Shown: piece by piece, positions 55,330 through 64,000 of the stretch
Position numbering within the stretch: position 1 is the first letter of the stretch
Layout of the letters: every line of letters starts with the position of its first letter
DNA from: Limibacillus halophilus
GTDB lineage: Bacteria; Pseudomonadota; Alphaproteobacteria; Kiloniellales; CECT-8803
Direction of reading: 5' to 3'
NCBI RefSeq assembly: GCF_014191775.1
Contig: NZ_JACHXA010000010.1
Coordinates: 1-64,000, forward strand
DNA: 64,000 nucleotides
Notes under the pieces: model-generated
Database searches by the model: none
Seen by the model: only the letters and a program-made list of their open reading frames with translations
Told to the model about the DNA's origin: nothing
Position numbers and translations under genes: made by a program

Positions 55330-56309
55330 TGTCCCTGCGTGCACCACGGTTTTGGCAGTCCAGGGGTGCGATCTCCAGCGCGTTGCTGCCCGTTGCCTGG
55401 GCATACGGCGCCATCGCCACCTCTCGCTGGAGAAGGACAGAACCAATCGACTGTGGCTTACCGGTTATTTGCATCGGGAACCTGGAGGTCGGCGGCGCGG
55501 GGAAGACCCCGCTCGCTATCGACCTCCTGGTCAGGCTGCAAGCACGCGGCTTGAAGCCTTTCGCATTGACGCGCGGTTACGGCGGCAAGCGATCCGGTCC
55601 ATTGCTCGTCGATCCTGCGCGGCATGATTGGCGGCAAGTCGGCGACGAGGCGCGGCTCCTGGCGAGCCACGCGCCCACCATCGTCTCGGGCGACCGGGTG
55701 GCCGGCGCGCTACTCGCAAGGCAACAGGAAGCTGATATCATCGTCATGGACGACGGCTTCCAAAATCCAGGTCTCAAGAAAACTGCGTCACTTCTGGTCA
55801 TCGACGCCGATTATGGGCTGGGAAACGGCCGCTTGTTCCCCGCTGGACCTTTACGCGAGGCACCTGGCGCCGCCCTTGCCCGCTGTGATGCTGTTATCCT
55901 GGTCGGAGACAGCGGCGGTCTGCCGGATGAACTGAGCGGCACCTCACTCCCACTTTTCAAGGCTGCGATTCGAACCTTGAACAAGCCGCTTGATCTCAAG
56001 GGTCTGAGGGTCATCGCTTTCGCCGGAATCGGTCGACCTAAAAAATTCTTCGATGGGCTTCGCCGGATTGGGGCCGAATTGGTAAGCGCCGTCGCTTTTC
56101 CAGATCATCATCCCTACCGGGCGGCCGACCTTGCACTGATCCTGTCCAAGGCCGCTGACCTTGACGCATTGGCGGTTACCACCGAAAAAGACCGGCAACG
56201 CCTCGACCCGGAACTAGCCGAGAGGGTACTGGCGGTTCCGGCCGCTTTCATCTGGCAGCAAGAGGCTGAGATCGACGCGCTCCTCGACAGAATTCTGGAC
56301 GGGCAATGA
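55329..56309 (+). CDS. lpxK: Tetraacyldisaccharide 4'-kinase
   Basis: LpxK phosphorylates the 4' position of the lipid A disaccharide. The 326-residue protein has the P-loop in VGGAGKTP (residues 54-61), the catalytic ADIIVMDDGFQNP block, and VTTEKDRQRLDP near the end. It overlaps kdtA by one base and the acyltransferase gene by four. Confidence 0.95.
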   Translation: MSLRAPRFWQSRGAISSALLPVAWAYGAIATSRWRRTEPIDCGLPVICIGNLEVGGAGKTPLAIDLLVRLQARGLKPFALTRGYGGKRSGPLLVDPARHDWRQVGDEARLLASHAPTIVSGDRVAGALLARQQEADIIVMDDGFQNPGLKKTASLLVIDADYGLGNGRLFPAGPLREAPGAALARCDAVILVGDSGGLPDELSGTSLPLFKAAIRTLNKPLDLKGLRVIAFAGIGRPKKFFDGLRRIGAELVSAVAFPDHHPYRAADLALILSKAADLDALAVTTEKDRQRLDPELAERVLAVPAAFIWQQEAEIDALLDRILDGQ

Positions 56310-57271
56310 CGCCAACAAAAGTAAATCCGACGGGGTCAAAACTCTCGAAGTCGCCTGTGTCCGGACGACGGGGAGCCTTGCGTCTGTTGCAGCATGCCTT
56401 AGAGGTAACCGCTTTCCGGCTTTCGATGGGGTTGATGCGCCTCTTGCCGCTCGATGTCGCCTCTGCCCTAGGAGGGTTCCTAGGACGCACACTCGGTCCC
56501 TACAGCAACGCCAGTGAGCGCGCCGCCCGCAATCTGCGGCTGGTCTTTCCCGACATGCCGGACAGCGAGCGTCGGCGCATCACGCGCGCGGTGTGGGACA
56601 ATCTTGGTCGTCTCGGAGCTGAATACCCGCATCTTGCAGAGATTACGGACCCGCGAAGCGGACGCCTTGAATTACGCAACAGCGGCCCCGTTACGGATCA
56701 CGTCAAAAGCGGACGACCGGCGATTGTCGTTTCCGGGCATTTCGCCAACTTCGAAGCCATGCACGTTCGCGGCGCGCGGGAACTTGTCCGAACCGCCACT
56801 GTGGTACGCGACCCCAACAACCCGATGATCCGCGATGCGCTCGAGCATTTCCGCAAGGTCGGTGGCGGCGAGCGAGTCGGGAAAGGACACCAAGGCGCGC
56901 GCAGCCTGATTGCTTATCTGGAACGGAATTTCTGCCTCACCATGCTGGTAGACCAGCGGATGAATCGCGGCATCACCGCCGATTTCCTGGGGCACCCCGC
57001 GCAAACGCCGACAGCCGCCGCACAACTGGCATTGCGGTTTGACTGCCCGCTGGTCGTTGCCACCATGGAACGCAAGCGAGGGGCGCATTTCATAATGACC
57101 CTATCCGACTTGATCTGGAGCGAGCAGACCGTCGACCGGCATCAGGAAATCGCCCGATTGGTGGGAGAGATCAATCAACGACTGGGTACGGAAATCCGAC
57201 GCCGGCCCGAAAACTGGTTCTGGTTGCATCGACGTTGGAGCGAAGAGGTATATGCTCAAGCCGGGCTTTAA
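56306..57271 (+). CDS. lpxL: Lipid A biosynthesis lauroyl-type acyltransferase (LpxL/HtrB family)
   Basis: This membrane-bound acyltransferase adds a secondary acyl chain to lipid A. The HX4E motif is His145-x4-Glu150 (SGHFANFEAMH), and VDQRMNRGITADFLGHPAQT is typical of the family. The length is 321 residues, with a long N-terminal extension of about 25 residues. It is the last gene of the lipid A run and is convergent with the M23 gene. Confidence 0.92.
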   Translation: MTPTKVNPTGSKLSKSPVSGRRGALRLLQHALEVTAFRLSMGLMRLLPLDVASALGGFLGRTLGPYSNASERAARNLRLVFPDMPDSERRRITRAVWDNLGRLGAEYPHLAEITDPRSGRLELRNSGPVTDHVKSGRPAIVVSGHFANFEAMHVRGARELVRTATVVRDPNNPMIRDALEHFRKVGGGERVGKGHQGARSLIAYLERNFCLTMLVDQRMNRGITADFLGHPAQTPTAAAQLALRFDCPLVVATMERKRGAHFIMTLSDLIWSEQTVDRHQEIARLVGEINQRLGTEIRRRPENWFWLHRRWSEEVYAQAGL

Positions 57272-57300
57272 CGCAGATCCCTCGTCGAACCTCAGGCCAC

Positions 57301-58125
57301 TTACTGCTGTGGCATGGGCCCGACGACGAGCATCGGGTCGACCCGCTCCTCGAACCAGTTCATCCGCCAATCCAGATGCGCACCGGTGACACGTCCGGTT
57401 GCCCCGATGCGGCCGATCAGATCACCTTGAGAGACTTCCTGCCCCTTTTCGACCACGACCTCGCTCAGGTGCAAAAAAGCCGAGGTCAGACCAAAACCGT
57501 GATCGATGATGATTGTACCGCCGGTATAGTAGTGATCGGTTACCGCCAAGGTCACGACACCTCCGGCGGGCGCCACCACCGGCGTGCCTTCCGGCCGCGC
57601 GACATCGACGCCGTAGTGTGGCTGCTTTGGTTGGCCGTTGAGAATCCGCTGCGAGCCGTAGACGCCGCTGATGGGCCCCGTGGCAGGCCAAATGAAATCA
57701 CCCAGCGCGAAGGGCAGATCCCGATCCCGGCTACGCGCCTCATAGACCTCGGCGCGCTCGCGCTCCAACCGATCCAGTAGGTCCTGTGGCGGTGTCACCA
57801 TGTTGTTGGGGAGACCGTCGATGCGTTGTATGTCGTAGGTGCGCTGAGCAACCGTGATAGGTACCATCAATCCAGCGCCGCCCGGTTCACGCAGCGTTAG
57901 AATAGCCTGACCAGGGGCGTCCCGATGAAAACCGAATACAAATCGTCCGTCCGAAGAAACCCTGAGTTTGCGGTCATCGAGAAACACCTCGTTGCCCGGT
58001 GCGGTCCGGCCCCGTATCAAACCGCCCTGGGTGGCGTCGCCCTCAAGGATCGGCGGCTCCAGGGCCTGTGCCAGGGCCGCGGACGCCAGCAAACCAAACC
58101 CGATCAGCAAGCTGGTGAGCTTCAT
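57301..58125 (-). CDS. M23 (LytM) family protein with an altered HxH motif
   Basis: The 274-residue protein has a signal peptide (about 1-21), an Ig-like N-terminal region and a C-terminal LytM domain. The first zinc motif is intact (His170-x3-Asp174), but the usual HxH reads His250-Leu-Asp252. I recall HLDW/HMDW-type variants in some proteobacterial M23 proteins, so Asp252 may still bind zinc or the protein may be an inactive regulator of amidases, as with EnvC-like proteins. It overlaps xseA by four bases. Confidence 0.85.
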   Translation of the reverse strand: MKLTSLLIGFGLLASAALAQALEPPILEGDATQGGLIRGRTAPGNEVFLDDRKLRVSSDGRFVFGFHRDAPGQAILTLREPGGAGLMVPITVAQRTYDIQRIDGLPNNMVTPPQDLLDRLERERAEVYEARSRDRDLPFALGDFIWPATGPISGVYGSQRILNGQPKQPHYGVDVARPEGTPVVAPAGGVVTLAVTDHYYTGGTIIIDHGFGLTSAFLHLSEVVVEKGQEVSQGDLIGRIGATGRVTGAHLDWRMNWFEERVDPMLVVGPMPQQ

Positions 58126-59639
58126 AGCAAGGTTCCCTGATCGTCTTCGTTCCTCGGCTTCTTCCGGCTACTCTTGGTCGGCGTCTTGTCCGGCGTTCCA
58201 CCGCTGCCGCTACCGACCGTCATGGCTTGCAAACGCCCGTCGCGCATTTCTATGTCCAATGCCATGCCGCTGCCAACACTTGCCGCATCGGTCACGACCT
58301 TACCCCCGGCGCGCAGCACCGCGAAGCCACGCTGCAGTACGTTGCGATAGGAGTAGCTCTCAAGTAACCGCCCGAAACTGTCGAGCTTTTGCCTGGTATC
58401 CTGAACGCGCAGACTCCAGGCTCGGTTGATCCGCCGTCCTGGATCGAGCTGCGCAAGCGCGCGCTCATGCGGTTCCGTCAGCCTATACTGCAAGCGGGCC
58501 AGGCGCTTGTGCCAGTCCGCAACCTCGCGCGCCGCCTGGCTCAATTGCTGGCGGGGATGCGGTAGGCGTGCGCTCCATTCCCGCAAAACGCCGGCACGGC
58601 GTTCCAGGGAACCAAGCAGGGCGCGGCCCAGGCGCTCGCCCATATCATCGAGCCGCTGGCTGCGCTCCTCCAACATCCGGCCCGGGTGCACCAAGCCACG
58701 CCCCAGGCCATCCAGGAATTCCCGCCTTTGGCGCAACCCGCGGCTCCCGGCCGCCAGCATCCGGGACTCCAGGGCAGCCACCTGCTCGATCAGGTCGCTG
58801 CGCACCGGTACCGCCATCTCCGCAGCCGCCGTCGGTGTTGGCGCCCGCCGGTCGGCCGCATGGTCGATCAGCGTGGTGTCGGTTTCATGCCCAACCGCAG
58901 CGATCAACGGGATCGCCGACTCGGCGGCGGCCCGCACAACGATTTCCTCGTTGAAGGCCCAGAGGTCCTCCAGGGACCCGCCGCCCCGGGCCACAATCAG
59001 CAAATCGGGCCGTGGCAGCGCGCCGCCGGGCCGCAGCTTGTTGAAACCCTCGATCGCCGCGGCAATCAAAGGCGCCGCCGTTTCCCCCTGAACCGGAACC
59101 GGCCAGACCAGGACATGGCTGGGAAAGCGGTCATGCAATCGGTGGAGAATATCGCGAATGACGGCACCACTGGGCGAGGTAACGACGCCGATTACATTGG
59201 GCAAATAAGGCAGCCGTCGCTTGCGCTCCTCGGCGAAAAGCCCTTCGGCGGCGAGTTTGCGCTTGCGCTCTTCCAGCAGCTTTAAAAGCGCGCCTTCACC
59301 GGCCACCTCGATTTGATCTATGACCAACTGATAGGAGGACTTGCCGGGATAGGTGGTCATGCGGCCCGTCGCCACGACCTCCAAACCATCCTCCGGACGT
59401 ACGGACAAGCGCCCAAGAACGCCGCGCCAACAAACGGCATCCAGCACCGCGTTCTCGTCTTTCAGGCGAAAATAGCAATGCCCGGAAGCCGGAAAGCTCG
59501 GGCGTGAAATCTCGCCACGGACGCGGACATGCTCAAAGGTGCCCTCGACGACCTTTTTTACGGCCTGGGACAACTCCGATACGGAAAATTCCGGGAGGTT
59601 ACTGGACAAAGGAGACGCCTGGTCGGATAAGTCACTCAT
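58122..59639 (-). CDS. xseA: Exodeoxyribonuclease VII large subunit
   Basis: XseA with XseB degrades single-stranded DNA in both directions. The 505 residues show the N-terminal OB fold ([20 protein letters not shown]), then [34 protein letters not shown] and [21 protein letters not shown] coiled coil and a short C-terminal domain follow, with a Ser/Lys-rich end. xseB is not adjacent. Confidence 0.95.
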   Translation of the reverse strand: MSDLSDQASPLSSNLPEFSVSELSQAVKKVVEGTFEHVRVRGEISRPSFPASGHCYFRLKDENAVLDAVCWRGVLGRLSVRPEDGLEVVATGRMTTYPGKSSYQLVIDQIEVAGEGALLKLLEERKRKLAAEGLFAEERKRRLPYLPNVIGVVTSPSGAVIRDILHRLHDRFPSHVLVWPVPVQGETAAPLIAAAIEGFNKLRPGGALPRPDLLIVARGGGSLEDLWAFNEEIVVRAAAESAIPLIAAVGHETDTTLIDHAADRRAPTPTAAAEMAVPVRSDLIEQVAALESRMLAAGSRGLRQRREFLDGLGRGLVHPGRMLEERSQRLDDMGERLGRALLGSLERRAGVLREWSARLPHPRQQLSQAAREVADWHKRLARLQYRLTEPHERALAQLDPGRRINRAWSLRVQDTRQKLDSFGRLLESYSYRNVLQRGFAVLRAGGKVVTDAASVGSGMALDIEMRDGRLQAMTVGSGSGGTPDKTPTKSSRKKPRNEDDQGTLL

Positions 59640-59726
59640 GGTTTCGCAGCCATGCTACAAGAGCGGCGCAGCGGATGCCAGTCGCGAGACAATGAGATAC
59701 GAAACGTAAGAGCGAGGAAGCAAGCA

Positions 59727-61019
59727 ATGAGAATTCTGGTCGTCGGCGGCGGTGGACGCGAACATGCACTTTGCTGGGCGCTGGAAAACTCGCCACTGGT
59801 GCAGGAGTTGATCTGCGCGCCCGGCAATGCAGGTATTGCTCGCCATGCCGAATGCGTTCCCGTCGACGCCGAGGACGTGGAAGCCCTGACTGCGCTTGCC
59901 CGCGACCGCAAGGTCGATTTCGTCGTGGTTGGCCCGGAGGTTGCCTTGTGCAAAGGCCTGACCGATAGCCTGAAAGCCGCAGGCATCAAGTCCTTTGGAC
60001 CCAGCGCGGCTGCGGCGCAACTCGAGGGGTCCAAGGGCTTCATGAAGGATATCTGCCGTGAATTCGGGATACCCACGGCAAAGTACGGCCGTTTCAGCGA
60101 TCTTGAGGAAGCTCTGGCCTTTGTGCGCGCGCAGGGGGCGCCGATCGTGATCAAGGCCGACGGATTGGCGGCCGGTAAGGGCGTTGTCGTTGCCCAAACA
60201 CTCGAAGAAGCCGAAACCGCAACCCGTGCCATCCTCAGCGAGGAGGCCTTCGGTAAAGCGGGCGCAGAAGTCGTGATCGAGGCGTTCATGGAAGGTGAGG
60301 AGGTCAGCTTCTTTGTCCTTGTGGACGGTGAAGCGGCACTACCACTTGCCTCCGCCCAGGACCACAAGCGCGCGTTCGATGGCGACGAAGGGCCCAACAC
60401 CGGCGGCATGGGGGCCTACTCCCCAGCACCGGCCCTGACGCCGGCCCTCGCCGACCAAGTGATGCGCGAGATTATTCGCCCCACGATTGACGGCATGAAA
60501 GCCCGCGGCTGCCCTTACAAGGGTGTGCTCTATGCGGGCCTGATGCTGACGGACGAAGGACCGAAGCTGGTGGAATACAACGTTCGATTCGGTGATCCGG
60601 AATGCCAGGTGTTGATGCTGCGCCTGAAAAGCGACTTGCTTCCCGCCTTGATGGCCTGTAGCGACGGCCTACTGCGAAACGTCGATCTGCGATGGCACGA
60701 CAACGCAGCCTTGACTGTGGTCATGGCCGCAAAAGGCTATCCCGGCGGTTATGAGAAAGGCAGCGTCATATCCGGGCTCGATGCGCTTCAGGATGACCCC
60801 GATCTAGTGGTTTTCCATGCGGGCACCAAAGCCGGGACCAATGGCGCAGTCCTCGCGAACGGCGGGCGAGTGCTGAATGTCACCGCATTGGGTTCCAGTA
60901 TCGGCGCGGCGCAAAAGCGCGCTTATGATGCGGTCGATCGCATTGATTGGACCGAAGGCTTCTGCCGCCGCGACATCGGCTGGCGAGCCATTGAACGCGA
61001 GGCAAAGATTGGGCGCTAG
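59727..61019 (+). CDS. purD: Phosphoribosylamine-glycine ligase
   Basis: PurD makes glycinamide ribonucleotide in the second step of purine synthesis and uses the PRPP-derived amine from the prs product. The 430-residue ATP-grasp enzyme starts [19 protein letters not shown] and has [55 protein letters not shown] and [13 protein letters not shown]. The ATG at 59727 follows GAGGAAG. It is divergent from xseA. Confidence 0.96.
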   Translation: MRILVVGGGGREHALCWALENSPLVQELICAPGNAGIARHAECVPVDAEDVEALTALARDRKVDFVVVGPEVALCKGLTDSLKAAGIKSFGPSAAAAQLEGSKGFMKDICREFGIPTAKYGRFSDLEEALAFVRAQGAPIVIKADGLAAGKGVVVAQTLEEAETATRAILSEEAFGKAGAEVVIEAFMEGEEVSFFVLVDGEAALPLASAQDHKRAFDGDEGPNTGGMGAYSPAPALTPALADQVMREIIRPTIDGMKARGCPYKGVLYAGLMLTDEGPKLVEYNVRFGDPECQVLMLRLKSDLLPALMACSDGLLRNVDLRWHDNAALTVVMAAKGYPGGYEKGSVISGLDALQDDPDLVVFHAGTKAGTNGAVLANGGRVLNVTALGSSIGAAQKRAYDAVDRIDWTEGFCRRDIGWRAIEREAKIGR

Positions 61020-61885
61020 TCGAGAGGGCTGTGCAGCCCACTCAGAATGTCCAGGTAGTCAGGCCGCTCCGGATCAAGCGCACCGTGCCGGATGAAGAAG
61101 TCGATCAGAACCAAGTTGACGTTGAATTTGAAGGCGTCGGTTTCCTCCACACAACGCATAACTTTCGCCAATGGCCAGAGCTCAAAGTACTGCATCTCGC
61201 CGTCGCGCGGGTGCGGCTCCATGCCCGCCGACAATTCCAGGTCGTAGACAAAAAGCACATCGTCGCGAATCTGGTTCTCCCAATAGGTAAGGTAATTCAG
61301 CGCGCCTACAGGTTTGGCCCGACCCGCAACCTCCGGGCTCAAGGAGGCCTCTTCCCCGGCTTCCTTGATCAGGTTTTCCCGCAACGATAGGTCGAAGGGC
61401 TGACCTCCGGCGACCAAGTGATCAAGCTTGCCGGGCGCCACGGCCTTATCCAGAGCCCGCTTGCCAACCCAAAGGGATAGCCCCGATTTGTCCCGCACGA
61501 AACCGTTCAAGTGGACGCCGAACGAGCGAATACCAAAAGAAGCCACGGCCCCGCGATCCATTAACATCACGGGCGCGTCTCCCCAGCGGCGGACAACGGG
61601 ATAGAGTTCCCCGCGACGGCGGAAGTTGTGCCCGGCCTGCGCACCCGCTTTTTCAACCAAGGCGTCCAAGGATTCATCGAAAGCCTTCGTACGCTCAACC
61701 GCCGTTGGTAGCTCCGCACCAAAAACAACAGCGCCCTGCGTCAAGGCAAAGGGTGGTCCGAATCCTTCCAGGACAGCCGCAAAAGCCTGTGTCACCCAGC
61801 CAAACCGCTGACCGGCGATGCAAAGCGGCAAAAACCGCTCGGCGGGCCATCTGTTACAGATCTGAATGTGGTGGAGGAAAGACAT
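61016..61885 (-). CDS. Nudix hydrolase of the DUF4743 family
   Basis: The 289 residues hold an N-terminal DUF4743 domain and a C-terminal Nudix domain. The Nudix box [20 protein letters not shown] keeps the KEAGEE core but has Leu in place of the first Glu, as in the yeast thiamine-diphosphokinase-like group, whose members cleave oxidised thiamine pyrophosphate. The same function is plausible here. Its end overlaps purD by four bases on the other strand. Confidence 0.85.
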   Translation of the reverse strand: MSFLHHIQICNRWPAERFLPLCIAGQRFGWVTQAFAAVLEGFGPPFALTQGAVVFGAELPTAVERTKAFDESLDALVEKAGAQAGHNFRRRGELYPVVRRWGDAPVMLMDRGAVASFGIRSFGVHLNGFVRDKSGLSLWVGKRALDKAVAPGKLDHLVAGGQPFDLSLRENLIKEAGEEASLSPEVAGRAKPVGALNYLTYWENQIRDDVLFVYDLELSAGMEPHPRDGEMQYFELWPLAKVMRCVEETDAFKFNVNLVLIDFFIRHGALDPERPDYLDILSGLHSPLD

Positions 61886-61921
61886 GTGAAATGCGTCGGC
61901 CCCTGTTACGGCAAAGGATAC

Positions 61922-62863
61922 TCACGTCGGCTTGCCAAGTAACAGCAAAACCAGTGTGACGGTTATGATAGCAGCCATGCTGGTCAGCAACACGACGCTG
62001 CCGGCACGGCGATGCCATGCGCCGTAGCGCTCGGCAAAGATATAGGCGTTCACGCCGGTCGGCATGGCTGCCAGCAAGACCGCGACAGCGGTCCAAAGAG
62101 GCGGTAGCTCAAAGATCCAAGCCGCCGCTACCCAGACGATCAACGGGTGGATGATCAATTTGATGAAGCTTACCGTGATCGAGTCCATCAGATTACCGGC
62201 CAAGCGATACTGCCGGAGCGCTGCCCCCGTGCTAAAGAGCGCGCAAGGAATCACCGCCTGCGCAAGCAAGTCCAGGAAACGGTCGGCGGCGGCAGGCAGC
62301 CCCCAGCCCGTCTCGCCCCAGAAAATACCGATGACCAGCGCCAGGATGAGCGGATTTCCAAGAATACCCTTCAAGCTCTGGATCAGCGTGGACAGAAGTC
62401 CGCCGCCACCTGCGCGGACCAACTCAAGAGCGACGGTCACTGTCGAGAAATAGAGAATTCCATGGAACGCCAGAAGCAGGAAGAAAGGCTGTGCCGCGGC
62501 ATCGCCGAAGGCTGTCAGCACCAGCGGAATCCCGAACATGACCGAGTTTGAGAAGCAACCGGTCATACCGGCGATGACGGATTCCATCGCGCCTTGCCGG
62601 AACACCGCTTTCCCCACAAACCAAGTCAACAGCGCCACCGCCAGACTGCTTCCGTAGTAAGCGACCAGAAAATCGAAGGGTAGGTCGCCGGGCAGCGGCG
62701 AGCGGGCCATGGCGCGAAACAGAAGCGCGGGTGCGGCGAAGTTGAACACGAATGTCGCCAGCGTCTGAGCGGCACCTTCCTTCAACCAGCCGAAATGTGC
62801 GGCGATATATCCCAGTAAAGCGAGGCCGAAAACCGGCGCAGCGATATTGAAAACGATTTCCAT
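61922..62863 (-). CDS. AEC family transporter (auxin efflux carrier fold)
   Basis: This 313-residue membrane protein has about ten helices in two halves of five. FNFAAPALLFRAMARSPL in the first half and PTGVNAYIFAERYG in the second are the typical crossover helices. Substrates of such carriers include malate and other organic acids. I use the ATG at 62863; a GTG five codons earlier is possible. It is 36 bases upstream of the Nudix gene and might be cotranscribed with it. Confidence 0.9.
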   Translation of the reverse strand: MEIVFNIAAPVFGLALLGYIAAHFGWLKEGAAQTLATFVFNFAAPALLFRAMARSPLPGDLPFDFLVAYYGSSLAVALLTWFVGKAVFRQGAMESVIAGMTGCFSNSVMFGIPLVLTAFGDAAAQPFFLLLAFHGILYFSTVTVALELVRAGGGGLLSTLIQSLKGILGNPLILALVIGIFWGETGWGLPAAADRFLDLLAQAVIPCALFSTGAALRQYRLAGNLMDSITVSFIKLIIHPLIVWVAAAWIFELPPLWTAVAVLLAAMPTGVNAYIFAERYGAWHRRAGSVVLLTSMAAIITVTLVLLLLGKPT

Positions 62864-62920
62864 GCGGGCGAACACCAACCTCGATCACGCGCCGCAAGTC
62901 GCTGCGCCTTGGTCATTTTT

Positions 62921-63244
62921 TCAGGATTTAACCGCAGTCAGCACCGTCTCCACACCCCAAATCTGGCGCAGGCACCGCGCGATATAATCTCCTTTGTCAG
63001 GTTCCAGTCCTTGGACCTGCAGGTCAATGGTCAGTTTCTCCCCGCGTGGCCCGGCGCGGTCGCTGTGCCAGCGGTCCGGTACGATATTGCGCTTGGCAAA
63101 CAGTTCCAAAACACGCGGCATCACACCCGGGTCGGCGTGAGCAAGCAACGAGAAGCAAAAGGTTGAAGGTCGAAGAGCCGGGGGAAATCCCGGCTTGGGT
63201 TTGTTAGCGGTCTCGGCGACCGCATGTGGTTCTGTACCCAACAT
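62921..63244 (-). CDS. Small ACT-like domain protein
   Basis: The protein has 107 residues from the ATG at 63244 (CGGAG is 9-10 bases upstream); starts at 63265 or 63277 are open. The fold-like pattern is FCFSLLAHADPGVMPRVLEL then FAKRNIVPDRWHSD and LTIDLQVQGL, which resembles an ACT domain as in the acetolactate synthase small subunit. The length is too short for IlvH. No function can be given. A hairpin with a T-rich tail precedes it. Confidence 0.7.
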   Translation of the reverse strand: MLGTEPHAVAETANKPKPGFPPALRPSTFCFSLLAHADPGVMPRVLELFAKRNIVPDRWHSDRAGPRGEKLTIDLQVQGLEPDKGDYIARCLRQIWGVETVLTAVKS

Positions 63245-63291
63245 GACGTTGAAACTCCGAAGCATGGTTCCAGGCAAACAAACAGCAAAAT

Positions 63292-63315
63292 CCCGGTCGC
63301 CCGCAGGGCGCCGGG
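63292..63315 (-). other. Hairpin with U-rich tail in the leader of the ACT-like gene
   Basis: CCCGG-TC-GCCC-GCA-GGGC-G-CCGGG forms a strong stem-loop. On the minus strand it is followed by ATTTTGCTGTTTGTTT, which is terminator-like and lies 30-50 bases before the ACT-like gene. It may end an upstream transcript or act as an attenuator. Confidence 0.4.
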
Positions 63316-63456
63316 TCGCTAATTCGCAGCCCGCTTCGTTGTTTCGGCATCAATTCCATAAGTTCAGCTTACGCAATGACTTAAGAGTGGTCAAGTATAC
63401 CAGACATGTCCTCCAGCCCCCTTGCTCATTTGTCAGCGACCTAGTAACCATCGGCT

Positions 63457-63819
63457 ATGGACAGCATCACAATCAATAACAAGCGCGAGATTAGCGCCGA
63501 GGATCAACCCGCGACCCTGCATGAGCAGATGCGGTCCAATGCTCGCATGGCGAGTCGATTCCTTAAGGCCGTCAGCCACGAAAACCGCTTGTTGATACTC
63601 TGTCTGTTGGCCGAAGGCGAAAAAGCGGTGACGGAGCTTGAACGGACGCTCGGCATGCGTCAGCCAGCAGTCTCGCAGCAGCTGGCTCGCCTGCGCAGCG
63701 ACAATCTGGTGCGGGCTAGGCGCGATGGCAAGGCCATCTATTACTCTATCGCCAGCGAGGAAGCACGGCAGCTGCTGACCCTGCTCCACAGCCTTTATTG
63801 TGGCAAGTCTGAGTCGTAG
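63457..63819 (+). CDS. ArsR-family regulator, predicted persulfide sensor (SqrR/BigR-like)
   Basis: This 120-residue winged-helix repressor has HENRLLILCLLAEGEKAVTE, the recognition helix RQPAVSQQLARLR, and a wing ARRDGKAIYYSI. It lacks the metal-binding CxC of ArsR/SmtB. Instead it has Cys49 and Cys115, 66 residues apart, the same separation as Cys41 and Cys107 of Rhodobacter SqrR; these cysteines react with sulfane sulfur and release DNA. Targets are usually sulfide:quinone reductase or sulfur dioxygenase genes, which are not seen in the window. Nothing was recognised in 63820-64000. Confidence 0.82.
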   Translation: MDSITINNKREISAEDQPATLHEQMRSNARMASRFLKAVSHENRLLILCLLAEGEKAVTELERTLGMRQPAVSQQLARLRSDNLVRARRDGKAIYYSIASEEARQLLTLLHSLYCGKSES

Positions 63820-64000
63820 CGTCTGCCCATTCCAACGAGAATGCCCGGCAATGACTCCTTTTACTTCTCAGAATCGATAAGGCGTTCTATTAAGACCTGT
63901 CATTGAAGGCTGCCTGCTTTTGGGAGTCTGGGTCAGAAGAGCAATCCGGGGGACTGCTTTTCATCTTGCCTGGACCAACTACGACCCAGCACCAAGCGTG

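Overview
The window is chromosomal DNA of an alphaproteobacterium, most likely from the Rhodospirillales/Kiloniellales side of the class. The basis is protein style and gene order (ychF-pth-rplY-prs; petABC; coxB-coxA-ctaB-coxF-ctaG-coxC-DUF983-surf1; an MtnP-MtnA-aldolase cluster like that of Rhodospirillum rubrum), GC-rich coding DNA and dense ATGA/TGATG stop-start overlaps. I saw no rRNA, tRNA, CRISPR array or complete mobile element. The genus is not determined.

Layout. 0.2-4.9 kb (minus): YchF, Pth, ribosomal L25, PRPP synthetase, a lipoprotein. 4.9-8.9 kb (minus): an operon lgt - MidA-like methyltransferase - pgeF - creatinase-fold protein without metal ligands - 22-residue ORF - lipoprotein. 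9.1-12.5 kb (plus): two hotdog thioesterases, UbiK, YbjN, ProC, YbaK. 12.5-13.9 kb: TetR/COQ9-like regulator and a phasin with a recognisable promoter, operator and terminator. 14.1-16.0 kb: dienelactone hydrolase, DUF427, VOC protein. 16.0-18.8 kb (minus): mtnP-mtnA-class II aldolase, which fits the methylthioadenosine-to-DHAP shunt. 18.9-21.8 kb: a 58-residue membrane protein convergent with the cytochrome bc1 operon. 22.3-27.3 kb: TrmL, HemF, two small ferredoxin-fold proteins, TldD, DUF3422.

27.6-34.0 kb is the aa3 cytochrome c oxidase operon with its assembly factors; with bc1 it makes an aerobic respiratory chain. It runs into M32 carboxypeptidase, threonine synthase, M16 peptidase and a GNAT (34.0-39.0 kb). 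39.0-42.3 kb is a small accessory patch: a lytic-transglycosylase-like gene broken by an amber codon, ORF debris and poorly known proteins. 42.6-48.5 kb: SPFH/NfeD pair, UbiD, M20 peptidase, PmbA. 48.5-51.4 kb: lipid kinase divergent from a metallophosphoesterase-glycosyltransferase pair preceded by a Pho-box-like repeat, which suggests PlcP/Agt phosphate-starvation lipid remodelling. 51.5-57.3 kb: overlapping lipid A/LPS genes (MsbA-like exporter, DUF374, KdtA, LpxK, LpxL-like). 57.3-63.8 kb: M23 protein, XseA, PurD, Nudix, AEC transporter, ACT-like protein, and a SqrR/BigR-like ArsR regulator.

The leads most worth checking are the complete loss of metal ligands in the M24 protein, the translationally coupled 22-residue ORF, the MTA shunt cluster, the Pho-box lipid remodelling locus, the phasin operator, and the amber-split gene. 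No clearly new multi-gene defence or mobile system was seen.
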